Shown here in pieces: positions 23,579-37,900 of a stretch of DNA of 64,000 bases. Under the pieces are notes generated by a model. It had not been told where the DNA came from, made no database searches, and saw only the letters and a list, made by a program, of their open reading frames with translations. This DNA is from Suillus spraguei (lineage: Eukaryota > Basidiomycota > Agaricomycetes > Boletales > Suillaceae). Position 1 is the stretch's first letter, and the number at the start of each line of letters is the position of its first letter. The stretch is taken from NCBI GenBank assembly GCA_016800925.1, contig JABCPU010000108.1:62001-126000 (forward strand). The letters run 5' to 3'. The position numbers and the translations under genes are program-made.

Positions 23579-24476
23579 GGTGGTCAAGAACGAAGAAACG
23601 AAGGTCTGCCATATGGTATGTAGACATGTACCATCGTGATCACATGTTGTCACAAGACTTGAGCCATGTGATGTGCCTGAAAAGGCACTTCGGTCACCGC
23701 TTAGTTAAACCTATCTGCGTCAAGTCCCTTATATACTTACTAGCGAATCATGATGCGGCCTGCTGTTCATGTGGCAACATGATACGTAGACAAAGATTGA
23801 CTGTGTATCTCGTTTCGTGGGCCTCCCCAAACGATACAGCTTTGATATGCACCTCGAATTTATCTATAAAACACTTAACAGTCTTCTCGTCTCTGCTTCC
23901 CAGCTAAAGACAAATAGCTATCAGTTACATCGCCGTACAGCAACCGACTTCTATACACTTTGGCCTCTCTCGGCCCGGGGCGTCTGGTGGCCGCAGGGGC
24001 CTCTTGGATAGGAAGCTATATCGTTTAATAACTTACATTATTTAGAAATCACCTTTACTGAACATGGCATCCGTTTCCACCGAAATGGCAGATGAGCTTG
24101 GATGAGCTGGCCACTGCCAAAGATGTCCCACTGCGGATGGCACGGTCATGATAATCCCGTGTACAGAATTGGGCAACGATTGAATTGAATGTGATGCATG
24201 TATTGGGGTTAATTGAATTATTAGCATATGATGCACTGACACGAAAACTTGACGCGGCAGTGACAGAGACATTGATGCAGCATTGATAAGGCAAAGATGC
24301 GGTTTGACATGGCCAGTATCCCACATAGTTGGTGAGGATGAATACAGACCCAGAAGGCTTGGATATTTGAATCTAAATAGCTGTCTGGCAGCCTCGTCAT
24401 AAAAGTCAACACTCACCGGACGAGTTGACAGAAACACCATAAAAGGGCATGAGGCGGACATCCTCTGTACGAGTAC
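23579..24476. other. Gene-free divergent promoter region
   Basis: Lies between the GH3 gene (-) and the Pro-rich gene (+). Open frames of up to about 146 codons occur on both strands without recognisable motifs. Confidence 0.4.
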
Positions 24477-26094
24477 ATGCACGCTCGCTCCATTTTACCG
24501 AGAACAAAATCCAAATTGAGCGACAATCAGGCAACTAGTAAGTCATGGTTTACTGTGGGTCGGCGTCACGGTCGCGGACGTCACACGGTGGAGATGACCA
24601 ATCATACCACAGATAATGTGGCTCCTATGATTACCTGCAGGACCAAAACTCACGGTCATTGTAATCATCTTCCCCATCGTGAAGCAAACATGGAGGTCAG
24701 TGATCAATGATAGATGTATTTTTTTCTAATTCCAAATACTAATATACGTCCGACAGCCCAATAATCGACCAGCCAAAAGACCTCGCCTACAAGGACCAGA
24801 CGGTTTCCAAGTAACGAAGAATAAGTCGAAACCCACGTACAAACCTCCCCCGCCCTTCGTATCTTCTTTTGATCCGCCGAAGACCAGGCCAGCAACACAT
24901 CTGGTTCCTGATGACAAGCAGGAGAAGTCGAAAGATTCGACTCGTGTTCGACCGCGGTCGCAAAACCTGTTTACCGCCGAGCTCCCCGACTTTGGCGACA
25001 CTTCACTAGGACGCGAGGCTAAGGGAAAGGAGATATCAGTTCGCTCAACTGGAAATCACAAGCGACCGAACCCATTTATTACCACGAGTAACGCAAAGGC
25101 AGACACGTCTCGCGTGCCGATTGTGAAGCGTCTCACCATTACCCCTTCGGAATCAGCATCTGTGCATCCTCCTCCTATACCCCGTCAAAAACCACATTCT
25201 GCACCTTTTCGACCTCTCAAGCCACCTTCGTTTGTAATCAGCGCCCCAGCAAATGCATCATCTTCCAAACCTCGGTCTTTCTCGATTCTCAAGCCACCTC
25301 CAAGACCTCAGCCGACTACTAAAGCGATTGTTCTGAAACCTCTTGCTCCACCTAGCTTTGCTCTGTTTCCGCCAAAGAAATCGTTGACTAACATGAAGCC
25401 TATCTCATCTTTTGCGATAAATCCCACAAAGGACGGTGCAGGTGCCGAGCTGCTCTCGCTTTTCCTCCAACAGCACGGACACAGCTTTGTGACTCCATTC
25501 GAACGTGAGATACAGCGCGGCATTGGACTCAGCCCTCGCAAAAACAAGAGCGCTAAAGGGAAGTTTGTACGGTACGTGGGCGTGTCGCAAGATCATTGGC
25601 CAATTAATACTGAAGCACGATGGTACCTCAGTGGTGGATTAGCAGGGCGTGCGCAACACCTTATCTCAGGCACAAAGACCGACTATACCCTTTGGTGCCT
25701 ACAACTCAAACAGAAACTCTCATCTGCGTCACCCTCTGCACCGACTTTATCGTGTGATTTACGCCTGCATATTCTGAGGGTACTGCCCCTTCCCACGAAA
25801 ACCCCCACCCCTACCCGTGTGCACGTCGCGGTATGTCGCATATCATCGCGTCATAGGTTCGCCAACATAACCGATTTGAGAGATCAGTGTTATGTCGTCC
25901 TTTTTCCACACGTTGTCGAGCCTAGCCGTACTTTTGAAGAAGGCAAGGATGTCTTGGCGTGGACGCCATGGTACAAGGCTTCGCTCTCTACTGTGGTGCC
26001 GAGGGAAGTACTAGGAAGTATTTCGGTTGAACCATTGATACCTCCGAGAAGTGTCATCATTGTACCACGATGGCACATCATGCAGACCGACTAG
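24477..26094 (+). CDS. Pro/Lys-rich protein of unknown function
   Basis: Not recognised. The last exon (from about 24759 to 26094) is open for over 440 codons. Its N-terminal half is basic and Pro/Ser/Lys-rich, with a KRPRLQGPDGFQVTKNKSKP stretch resembling a nuclear localisation signal. The C-terminal half (from about LLSLFLQQHGHSFVTPFERE on) looks globular: GLSPRKNKSAKGKFVRYVGV, LRLHILRVLP and a final IPPRSVIIVPRWHIMQTD. Two candidate starts exist: ATG at 24690, giving ME then PNNRPAKRPRL after a short intron, and ATG at 24477 with a further small exon. I favour 24690. It is divergent from the GH3 gene. Possibly a nuclear or DNA-associated protein; no function is assigned. Confidence 0.65.
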
Positions 26095-27557
26095 GTGACA
26101 GGAGGAGGTTATCAGGTGGTGGGTCACTGCTACACTGGCACTGGTGGTTTCATAATCATATTTCATGACTTTGCTCAGCGTTTAGAATGTACCTGTTAAG
26201 CTACTTGTTCCTATCGACGAGTCAATCGCTGGTGCCTCGCATTTGAAAAATGGTTTGTTCTAAATTAATATCTCCCCTCTGACATGGCTGAAACGAGTCT
26301 TTTAGACTCCGTAACCATGTTCACTCGACGCTTAAGTTTATACCCATTCGATAATACAACCGCTATGCAGTTTAGAACATGCGACTTGAGATTTGAAATG
26401 ATTGCACATGCTGCAAAACTTTATCAGGGGCCATTCAGGGATCAGAGCACCAGGTTACTAGTACTGCCTTGCAACGTGCGACTCAGTACTTTTGCTTTGA
26501 TCAAGTTTATGTAATTGGAGTACTCAAGGTCGCGCGAGCAGCGCGTTAAGTTATAACACTTCGCGGAGTTTCCTAAGTTTAAATCTGTCCCCACCGGATA
26601 CGGCAACATGAACTTGCATACCGGCGGGTTGAACCTTGCAACTACTTTTATCAGATTCATTTTTTTTCGTCTCTTGGGGAAACAACAGGGTCCCGTCTTT
26701 TAATACGATACTTACGGTTCCGCCGGAACAGCGGAATTACCCCAAGGCACTCTGACGACCTCCCGCTCGCGACTGTCGCACATTTTTAAATATATCGTAC
26801 CGTACAGTTTTGTAGTTATACAAGATCATAATCACAACAAGCTTCCACAGCTGTGTACAAACCAGGCATGACATGCATGGGCAGATATCATAAACTATTG
26901 CTGTTGAACAGCTATTGGAGTGTGCATGCGGCGGTGTCCAGACACGACACCCTTGCCATCCAAAGGTAAGTATTTCGCCCAACCATTAAGATGTCGTAAT
27001 AAAAAGGGGCTTTTGTTTTTAAGCCACAAGACAAAAAAGAAACCTCGTCCATCGATATGAAGGCAGCTGTAAGGTTCATGCTTAATATTATCCACTCCAC
27101 AACCTAAAATCAATCAAACCTGCCACGTAGTACTTGCTTGAATTAACCAGCTACTCGCTTGAGCATCACATACGGGGATAAACTTCTCCGTGCATGCTTA
27201 GACTCACTGGTGATGGAGCGGCTGCTCGTTTTTGCCCAACATTGTCGGTGGAAAGAGAATGACAGGCTGTTAATAACAAACTCGGTTTCCCGCGACGCGT
27301 CGGTGTCACCGCCATATTCTACCACGATGACAGAAGGGGTGTCATGAAGATGTAACCACTTGACTTATGTGTGCAAACGGCGACTCCGCACGCACCTCCT
27401 CAAAATGGAGGTTAGGATGGCGTACACACTTATCCTAGTCATATCTGGACGTGACGCGCACACGAGATCACGTGCTCGTGTGTGGGGTTAACCACACACG
27501 CGCGTTAGGTTTTAAACTTTTGACTGACTCGGGCCAGCTTGTTCTCTCACTCATATC
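26095..27557. other. Gene-free stretch
   Basis: No recognised gene or transposon motif. Only short open frames (at most 81 codons). Two overlapping hairpins occur near its right end, annotated separately. Confidence 0.4.
27459..27498. repeat. Two overlapping hairpin-forming inverted repeats
   Basis: CACACGAG (27459-27466) pairs with CTCGTGTG (27475-27482) around a loop containing CACGTG. TGTGTGG (27479-27485) pairs with CCACACA (27492-27498). They lie 60-100 bp upstream of the next plus-strand start and might be regulatory. Confidence 0.4.
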
Positions 27558-28399
27558 ATGCCCAAAAGACGCGTCTCAACAGGTAGATCTCGTTCTCAAA
27601 CACTATCAGGGGACGAAGGAGACAGGGACTTGAAGCCCTCTCAAAGCAGTGATGACCATAACAACGAGTGATTTTCGAGATATTCGGTGTCACCTACCGC
27701 GCTGACGACAGATCTCTAAGAGCGTTCGCGGCCGTCGCAGCAGAATTCAAAGGTGTGTTTTATATCACAGCACAGCTAGACCTGATTATATGCGCATCGC
27801 TTGCCAGCGACATGGGAGAAAAAGTTGAAGAGACGCGACGATAAGATAGTACAGGCAGCAGAAAAGGAACTCCACCTTGCCGTTCGTATTCTTGATATTC
27901 CTGATCTCTCATCTTCACCTTTCAAATAGCTACAGGACAAGGAAACTGAAATCGCCAACATCATTAATGATATGTAGGACGTCCTGCCAGGGTGCATATA
28001 TCATCATTGTCTGCTCAATACTGACGCGCAATTAAAGAGAGACTCTCCACCAGGATTTCCTCGAACAATATGCGATTCTAGAAGATAAGAAGCGCAAAAT
28101 CACAGCTGCGATCGCTGAAGCACAGGAAGAACTTATAGTCTGTCCTTCAGCGCCAAGAAATAATCACGACATTCTCTGAGAAAATACCATTTTCTTACAG
28201 CCGCTCGCAGTCAGACACCACCAAGCGATCATCAGCCTTGGACACCAAGTCGAGAACGGCCAACTGGAAGGGATGGCCCTTATCAAGGATGCTTGCCAGT
28301 GTATGCCTATCTCTGTTCTCTTTGTTGCTCCGCAGCTGATCTTCTCCAGCCACCCGGGACATTGCTCAGGAGCTTGACACGCTGCGCTTCGATAGTTGA
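27558..28399 (+). CDS. Small helical/coiled-coil protein, heavily spliced
   Basis: Not recognised as a named family. Starting at MPKRRVST (27558), a chain of short exons joined at GT-AG sites gives charged helical segments: IFGVTYRADDRSLRAFAAVA, TWEKKLKRRDDKIVQAAEKE, LQDKETEIANIINDIETLHQ, DFLEQYAILEDKKRKITAAI and HHQAIISLGHQVENGQLEGM. At least five introns are needed, several with weak donors (GTTCGT, GTCTGT), and the last exon (about DIAQELDTLRFDS, stop 28397-28399) joins only with an ambiguous splice. The regular hydrophobic/charged pattern suggests a coiled coil of about 180 residues. It may be intact or a decaying gene. Similar short coiled-coil proteins are common hypothetical genes in agarics. 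Confidence 0.5.
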
Positions 28400-29743
28400 A
28401 TGATGCCCATTCTAGAGCGTCCCATTGTTCCCCATTAATTGAACGTAGATAGGGCCTGGGTCGTGTTAATGGTCAGTATTTTTGAACTGCTCGACATATC
28501 AGGCGTTTCTTCTCCGCTGCCGTATCACATAACATGCTGCTGAACATCATGCATCAATAAGCCGTCATCCAGAAGCATTGTCAGCACTTCCCCATACAAT
28601 AAACTTGCAAGCGCCGTTCCCCACGGTAGATGATAGGCCCCCCTCCCTTCGCTACTCGTGCGGCCGGTACGAACCCCAAGATTGTGCCTGAGACTATGCA
28701 TGGTCCCTGGATGCAATGTAACTATAGATCACCAGTGCGCTCTATCAAAGAAGGAAGGGATGATAGGATGATCATCAGAACGCCACAGCATTGTACTCTG
28801 GAAGCGATGACGCGTCAGAATCAATGTTAAGATGCTCACCTTACCAAAGTCGAGAAAGAACGTGCATGACACGCATGGAAGATGAGCTAACTGATACAAC
28901 AGAAGCTCTATCGACCGTAAGCCTGGACACCACCGGTGAAACGTGGGTGTCTAGACAGCTTGAGGGCCTATCATATCTAGGACACAATTCGCGACCTCGT
29001 TAGTCAGGACCCGAAGTACTGTTCGTGTGTAGTCGCGACCCGAGCAGGATAAGTTATCAGTAATGAATCACTAGCCAGTGGCACCGAGCAGAAGCGAAGG
29101 CACCATTAGTTGATGAATGAATGACTGAAATAGCTCATGCTTATGGTACTAGAACTGTGTTTGGGTTCATTAGGGGGGCGCACAGCATGATAGTTCGTGT
29201 TAGGGACGAGCGTCGAGGGGTTAGTAAAGGTTAGCTGTAAGCAGCCAAGGCTCCCCGTGCCCTCCGTGCACATCACCCGTGGCACGCTAGGACAACAGCA
29301 CCAATCCGCTTCTGAGTACTGGCGTTCACCTCGCCAGTTATGTTCTGATGCCTGTGAATTGGTACCAGTGACTTGGAATCAAGTTGAATAGGCTCCTTGT
29401 GCGAACGCCATGCTGACCTTTTTTAGCGAACAAGACCAAGGCTTGTGATTTGCCTTTGCGCTCATTTCGCTACGAGCTTCCAGAGTCCAGACGCACAAGT
29501 ACTCATTGATGCTCACGTAGACTCCGTGTCTTCTTCGGCTTAGCTGTGCAAGAGTATAAAGTACAATGCCAGCGCACTCCGAGCGCACCAGAAACGGGTA
29601 GATTCAAATTAGTTTTTAATTATTTTGTAAGTACATGTGAAAATATCTATTTATTACCCATTGTCACATAGATAATTAAAGGTTTTCATTTTGTCAAGGT
29701 TACCCTGACTGGTAGTGTGCGCCTGCACTAGTAGTACTACGTG
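28400..29743. other. Gene-free stretch
   Basis: Short open frames on both strands (63-70 codons) without motifs I recognise. The right end is the 3' flank of PIH1. Confidence 0.4.
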
Positions 29744-30959
29744 TTAAGCCAGAAGAACTATAACCTTTTCAGCCACCTGCCACTCCGCCTTGGCACCGTC
29801 TACATCGAGATCTTTAAACCTTTTGAACCCTGTGACACCTTCGCCAAGACGACCATGACTGGCCACAGACTCGGTATCTTGTTCTACATCGAGGTTGATA
29901 TCCAAGTCGTATAATGAAGGAACGTGGAGTATCACTCTTCGTGGCTCTACATCGAGGGTCGAGTTGGAAATATGGGCGTGAGTCTACACAATCGGATGAT
30001 CACTATTAACACAGGAACTGAGATACTAGCAATACCACGTCTCCGTGGAAACAGACCAACAACAAACTCGATGGTATGCCGGAGGATGAGACTTACCAGA
30101 TTGGGCACATTAATCATGAAGCGGATTTTACGCTGGTCCTTCGTCAGGGTCCATGACCATGTGGGAACAACACTTTTGAGTATCCCCTTTACTGTTGGGG
30201 TGGATGCGGTAGCAACTGGTGAAGCTAGTTCTTGAATGAGAGGAGTCTTAGTGTCGGATTTATGGTACTGGTGACCGGGCGGAAAGAGTAGTCCAGGCAC
30301 ACGGACTTGTCGCGACACAGGTTTGCCTTTCGAGGCGATGTTGGGTGTGCCGATCTGTCGGGAAAGTAAAAGCGAGGTATGCGATTCAACGCGTTGGAGG
30401 GCAAGTTCTATGTCAAAATGAGATAATGTATCGGATGGGGAAGCATCGGATGACGTACCTATGATGAACGCTTTGAAGTCTGCTTCTTTGAGGGTGCGAG
30501 ATTTGATGGATGTATTAAAAACACAGTCGACAACAAGAGCTGGTTTACCGGCTAAAGACGGTGAGCGGTAATTTCAATGACCAGGAATGGCGGTAAAGCG
30601 AAGTACTCGGAGACGGGGAGAGGAGAGTACCGACCTTTGTCTTTGTCATCACGAAGATCTGATACTACGGCTGGGATGAAGCAACCGGAATTTGACTTCG
30701 ATTCTTGACCATGCATTGCTTTCTGAATTGCATTTTCAGCATCAGGTGGGGGTGGAGGCACGTTGGTGTCCCATGCTATGTTAATAAAAACTTTAAGTCC
30801 TTTCGGGATGGTGATTGGTGTGTTTGAGAGGGTTCCTAGTGTGTCGGAAGGAGGAAGAACTATGGCGGTTCTGGGGACGACGGCAAGTTGAAGCACGTTT
30901 GATTTTACACAAAAGCCGGGCACTGGATTTAGCGCTAGGCTATCGATTGAAGAGGACAT
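29744..30959 (-). CDS. PIH1: PIH1 domain protein, R2TP complex subunit
   Basis: Four exons (30959-30635, 30551-30459, 30407-30097, 29983-29744) give 969 nt or 322 residues. The N-terminal PIH domain reads PGFCVKSNV, GLKVFINIAWDTNVPPPP, CFIPAVVSDLRDDKDKAGKP and ALVVDCVFNTS. It continues with ELALQRVESHTSLLLSRQIG and TPNIASKGKP. The C-terminal part (VPTWSWTLTKDQRKIRFMIN, then RRVILHVPSLYDLDINL) is the CS-like domain. Pih1 with Tah1, Rvb1 and Rvb2 forms the R2TP chaperone that, with Hsp90, assembles box C/D snoRNPs and PIKK complexes. The 51-nt second intron is a multiple of three and would be missed by an ORF caller. It is divergent from DAHP synthase with 264 bp between starts. Confidence 0.88.
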
Positions 30960-31132
30960 TACTTACTAGCGAACATAGCGTGGAAACGCAACCAGCCGTT
31001 TCATGAATAACGTAATTTCCAAATGCGGTCTAAATGGACTTGCACTTACCAAATTGGCAATTTGCGAATGACTTGTCAACGTTTGCTGTGTTCCTCTGAA
31101 TAGATCGGAAAATTACTCGGCCTTGCATATAC

Positions 31133-31139
31133 TATAAAA
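31133..31139 (+). promoter_or_regulatory. TATA box of the DAHP synthase gene
   Basis: TATAAAA lies 85-91 bp upstream of the start at 31224, followed by a CT-rich stretch near 31168-31185 typical of fungal transcription starts. Confidence 0.5.
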
Positions 31140-31223
31140 ACCCATGAAATTTCGGTGCTTTAACACAACCTCTCCTTCCCCCAATTGTAAAATATATATT
31201 ACATTCCTCTTCCAATTCCTACA

Positions 31224-32792
<1,569 letters not shown>

Positions 32793-34996
32793 TTTGCCGT
32801 GATTTGGATGTTTGGTTACATGCACGTGGTCCCCATGTGCGTGTTGTATTCTAGCATGTTATATTACATTCTTCCATTGTCCATAGCATTAGACCTTTAG
32901 ACTGAGGACCTTCATTGCTGTAGTCAATAGCCTCGAGCCTTGTGCTGTTAACATATTCTTATGCTTTATCTTTTGTCATCCAAAACATGATAGGATTATA
33001 TAAATGTTTCTGGATGAATTACAATATTATTTTGCTTTGTTTCGTGCAAAGATTCTTAAATGCCACACGAATTGAACATTTGAAAAACGATAATTTATAT
33101 ATACGATCCAATCAAAATACGTGTGAGTTTAGTGCGTATAAGTATACCAAGATGTTGTCAAACCAACGTAATGGATCTCTCTCGGCTTATTTATACTGAA
33201 TCGCGTGTCTTCTAAGATACATACATAGATCCAATTTTTCAATGGGGACTCGGAGATGAGAGGGAGGTCTACTTGCAAATCTGGTCAACATCTCCGCACC
33301 CGCCGGCACCCAACAGTTTAGGATATTCAAGTTGCATTGGCCCGCTATCAAGCAGGAGAAGTGAAACATTCCGAATGCCGCACGACGTCTTTGACGTCGG
33401 CCGACATTCGCAGCATTCCAGGCCTCAGTGGTTTCACTATTCATTCCAAGTGTCAATCCGTATGTTACCTCCTTATCACTATCACTATCATGGTTCTTTG
33501 AACTGCCTCGAAGATCGTCCATTTTCCTCCGACAGATAAGATCACCGGCATACTCGCGCGCTCGCCTCAGATCACCGGAGAGATCGAATCTGTCACGAGT
33601 CCATGTGCTTTACTAAGTAGGAGGACATAGCATCATAATCAGATCGAAAAACGTGTCTCAACCTTCCTGTGGTGGAGCCCCAATCATAATTACATATGCA
33701 ACCTGGATCTGTGTGCATAGCTGTCATGTTTCCAGGTGAAACGAATTCGGAATAGTATCATGCTGCGCAGCGAGGCTAGTGGGTGTCAAACAGCCAGTCT
33801 CTTGAGTCTTAGCCCTGAATGGACTCACCATATGACATGTAATGAATAGATCGGATTTGAAGCAACAGGATGCTAACCAGGGAAAGCTTAGGACAAGATG
33901 TCATATGGTGGGGTCTTGGTTGCGGCCCAGCCGCAGGTGATGTACTAGCAGCCGCAAAAGGATCGACGACGCGAGGGGGGTGGTGCACATGTGTCTAACA
34001 ATATCGAGGCCGTAATGAGCAGTGCCGCATCATCCCTGCAGGATGTTGCTGGGAGTGATACTTGGTGTGGGAGCCGCGAGTGACGGGAAGTGATGATCGG
34101 CAGGGTATGGTTTTAGTGCACGCGTACATACAACCGAGGGTGCTAGACTAGTAGTCGACAACGAGGAAAAAGAGCATGGAGTAGTCGACTCACGTATTCG
34201 CCAACGTCCCTCAGACTTTTTTCAATTGAATGATGTTGTAAACTCGAGCATTGGCGGCAATTGATATCGAGGGTTGAGTGCTTGCTCGGTTCCTCATGAA
34301 GTCTAGGGAGTGAGCACCACCTGAACAACACACGCGTTTTTCACCGACGAATAGGCTTAAATTCACAGTTAAGCAGATACATATGTCAATGTACAAAAAG
34401 CACATGGAAGAGGGCGATGCCAGGCGAGAGTAAATATTACGGGTGCCACAGGCGGCAGGAGGGGGCATGTGCATGAATGTCTTCGAGTTCATTGGGATGA
34501 GATAGACGGTGCTAAAGGAAGAAATGATCATGTTAGGCCAGGCGGTGCCAGTATACCAGTTGAAGCGAATTTGGGAGTCTGGTGTCTTGAACCCAAATAA
34601 CATAAGACTGTGAATGCCGTGAGGGCTTTTTGTCAGAGGTAGTCGAAAGGAAGCGATAACTAATAGCTCGGTAGCTACTATAACAGTTGCCACAAACTCA
34701 GATCAGATTTTGCCTCATGGAGCTCTAATAAGCTTATATAGCACCCAGTGTATGGCATACATAGCTAGCTCAGCGTGATCCGGCTCAGCGCTCAGCGCTC
34801 AGTAAGATAGGATCTGGAAGATCTATCTTTACGTGAAATCGTGGACGCCGGCGAACACCAGGAGGCATGCTTAATACCGTTTCGTCTCTCATTACCACCG
34901 TCGGTACAGTAGGATCATCTCCTGCATCTTCTCGATCCATCAACATTGCATCAAAGCGATTTGCAACAAACAAAACAAAGTTACCGACGGAATGAG
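32793..34996. other. Gene-free stretch between converging DAHP synthase and APC1
   Basis: No convincing gene. A minus-strand frame starting MDDLRGSSKNHDSDSDKEVT (33522) and another of 160 codons (34211-34693) have no recognised motif and could be chance. An inverted repeat lies at 33826-33910. Confidence 0.4.
33826..33910. repeat. 13-bp perfect inverted repeat with 59-bp loop
   Basis: CACCATATGACAT (33826-33838) and its reverse complement ATGTCATATGGTG (33898-33910). It could be the ends of an 85-bp miniature element. No target-site duplication was established. Confidence 0.4.
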
Positions 34997-37900
34997 TTAT
35001 GCATGCCTCTGCCATGCATCAACAACCCTCTCCAAAGATGGACCCGACCATCCTGACCCAAATACTGTTGTGTTCATTTTTGTCCCCGTCCCTCTTAAAA
35101 CTTCCTTTATGCCCACATCCAGCGTCCTCAAATCGACATTCCCAGGAGCAGCACATTGTACATGAGCATCTTGTGCGAGTTGCCTGAAGATCACTAGCAG
35201 CGATGCCGACGGAACACCATGGCGCATTAGATACCAAGCTAGCCAACGCGATACTTCACGGGTATCTTCGGACTCCACTACAGGTTCCCCACGAGCATAT
35301 CTGCCAAAGGCGATATTAAGAGCTGTAGAGTTTTGGACTTCTGCGAGGCGCTTATCCAAGGCTTGTAATGCGCCAGAGACAGTGTTGTCGCGAATTAGAG
35401 AAGGCCGAGCATTATTCTCTGATTTCCCGCTGAACCGCACATCGTAGACTTTGCTGTAAAAATCGACAGCGAAACGAAGGTCTTGCATCCGAAGATGAAA
35501 GTAGCTGTTTGATGGCGATTGAGTGCGATACTGATAAAGCATGAGATGGGACTGCAATGTTTCCATCTTATCCTGAAGGATGCTATCAAGCAGGACCGCG
35601 TGACAGTAATTGTGGAAGACTCTTTCTTCGACTGTCTTACCATCCTCGCGTGAGAAATGATCTGCGAAAGCAAGAAATAGGGTGTCGTTGGAGAAGGATG
35701 AGATGAAATGAGTCAGGTCGCTTGCAGGGTGTGCTTTCGTGTCGCTCAATTGCGGGAAGTCTAGAGTCGCAGCATCTCCAGCGGATGAACCAGAGCGAAC
35801 GAAAAGGCTTCTACTTCCCCTAGGGTCCTCCGTATAGCTCAAGAAAGCTGTGCGTCGTTTCACGTACAATGTTTGGTGCTTTAACAGGCTTCTCCTATGC
35901 TGCGGTACGTGTTCAAGGTCCACAAAGAAAGGCCAATAGCGGGGTGTATCGATTCTAATGGACAAAAGTTTGTTGAAATCCGGTATCAACGTGGGCGATA
36001 TCAACTGCGTTGCACCCTTTTCAGCACCTTCTCTCGTAGTGATTTTGACTGGGAGATAGACTGCTTCTTTGGTATTAACATCCCGTGCCATAAGGCATCT
36101 GGGTTCGACTGCAAGAACCCAGAGGTGGCGAAGAGCCTGGAGATAGCTCTTGTTATCCGATGATACGTGGTGGAAACGGGGGAAAAAGGCAACGATCATA
36201 CAGGCAATTGCGGCATTCGAAGTTCCGAGGGTATACCGACCGGCCCCGAGGAATAACAACCCGAGCGACAGGTGAGTCGCGACATGGACACCGTATCGAA
36301 ACGCTTGGTGATACATGCCATATGCATATCTCAGGCGTCGTAAGCATGTGATTTCCCCTGTACCCGCCATGACCATACATAGCGCAATGGAAATGAGGTT
36401 CAAGCCTTCACGAACAGCAGAACGCTTGATCTTGTGATCAAAGGCAGGGCCTGGAAAAGCATCAGACATTTAGTACGACGTCTTGTGAGTTCCGTGAGGA
36501 AAATTTACCACTAGCTGCCACGAATCTACTGAACATATCAAAGTAATTCGAGAGCATAATATATGCCTCGTGACGTGCCGTCCCTGCATACTTCAAGCCA
36601 ATAGCAAAACAACAACCTGCAATGATATTGTAATAGGCAAGCTCGATAGCATCGTCAGCAGGTTGTCCTCGTACATGACCGTGCATGGCCTTTACGATAG
36701 ATTCAGGAACCTGAGCAAGTAACCACTGCGGCGTCGACGCAATATCATTCCACATGATCAAGGATCTAGCAATGGTCCGCATAAGCAAAAAGCTAGGCTG
36801 TATGCGGTTCAGCTCCAAGACCGTGCTAGGAATCCCCAGGATGTCAGCGACATCTCGTCGCTCTGTCTTGAGATACATCAGCCCGAGTGCGATAGAAGCT
36901 GCTGGTGAGGTGATATTGACATCGAACGTGGGCCGTGCTTGGGTGTTCACAACTGACTTTCCTTCACCATGCACAAGGATGCGGAGGCGATTGAGCGATG
37001 AGAGATCTGCGGGAACGGAGGAGCCTTGACCCAGCATTATCATGCCAAAGGCCAAGGCAGCACAATAAGTATATGCTTCTCGGTGTTCATTGCTGAGGTC
37101 CGGTTGCACGAGGTCTTTTCTGCTGATTTGGTGAAGACATACTTCCGCCATGCGCCTGTTTTTGCTACCGAGATACAGAATTCCAACTCCCGCCAAACCG
37201 GCTGCTTGGGTCATGAGGGATACGTTCAGGTCAACGCTCTGCGTGGGAAGCAAGGCTGGGGTATGAACGGCAAGTAGCTTTGTCACATGGCGATTGCCTG
37301 TCCCAGCGTTTGCAGCTGACAAACCAAGCAAGACGCCAATGGAGGTCAGGTCATGCTTTGGGGTTAGATATCCGAAAGTATGCCATGTGAGCATTTCCTT
37401 GAGGTGTCCCGTAAGCCCAAGGCCAAACAGGAATCCGGCATGCTCTGGGGTAAGCTCAGAAGGCTTGTTAAAGGCAATCCACGAACTCTCTACACCACGA
37501 GCTTCCGGAGAGATGCGTAGTCCTGCTGCGACGCCATTATGGAACTCGCCCCAGTTGAGGCATTCGACAGGTATCTTGCCAAGCTCGGGTGCTGAAGTGA
37601 TGTTTGATGGTTGTATCCTAACCGCATACTCCATCTTGGGAGTGACATAGGCCTCTTTCGTGACCGTCAACACAGAACCAAAGGTGAACATAGCACGACC
37701 GTAGGGTAGTGCCAGCGTTCGCTCTGCGATACGAACTACTTGATGCTGTTGCTCCTTCGCCTGATCATGTTCGCTATCCAGTATTTGTCAGTACAACCTC
37801 GACCACACTATCAATTATCTGCTCACTTCAATTCCGGGCGCTCTATAAGCCGAACCGACGGAACCGCCGACGAGCAAAGCATACGAGCCACTTCTTCCAA

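Noticed and set aside
27558..27670. Frameshift in exon 1 of the small coiled-coil gene
   Set aside because: A longer intron ending at AACGAG joins MPKRRVST to VIFEIFGVTYR in frame, so a shift need not be assumed.
34211..34693. Minus-strand open frame of 160 codons
   Set aside because: No recognisable domain, biased composition and no neighbouring exons that extend it. Kept as a note in the gap entry only.
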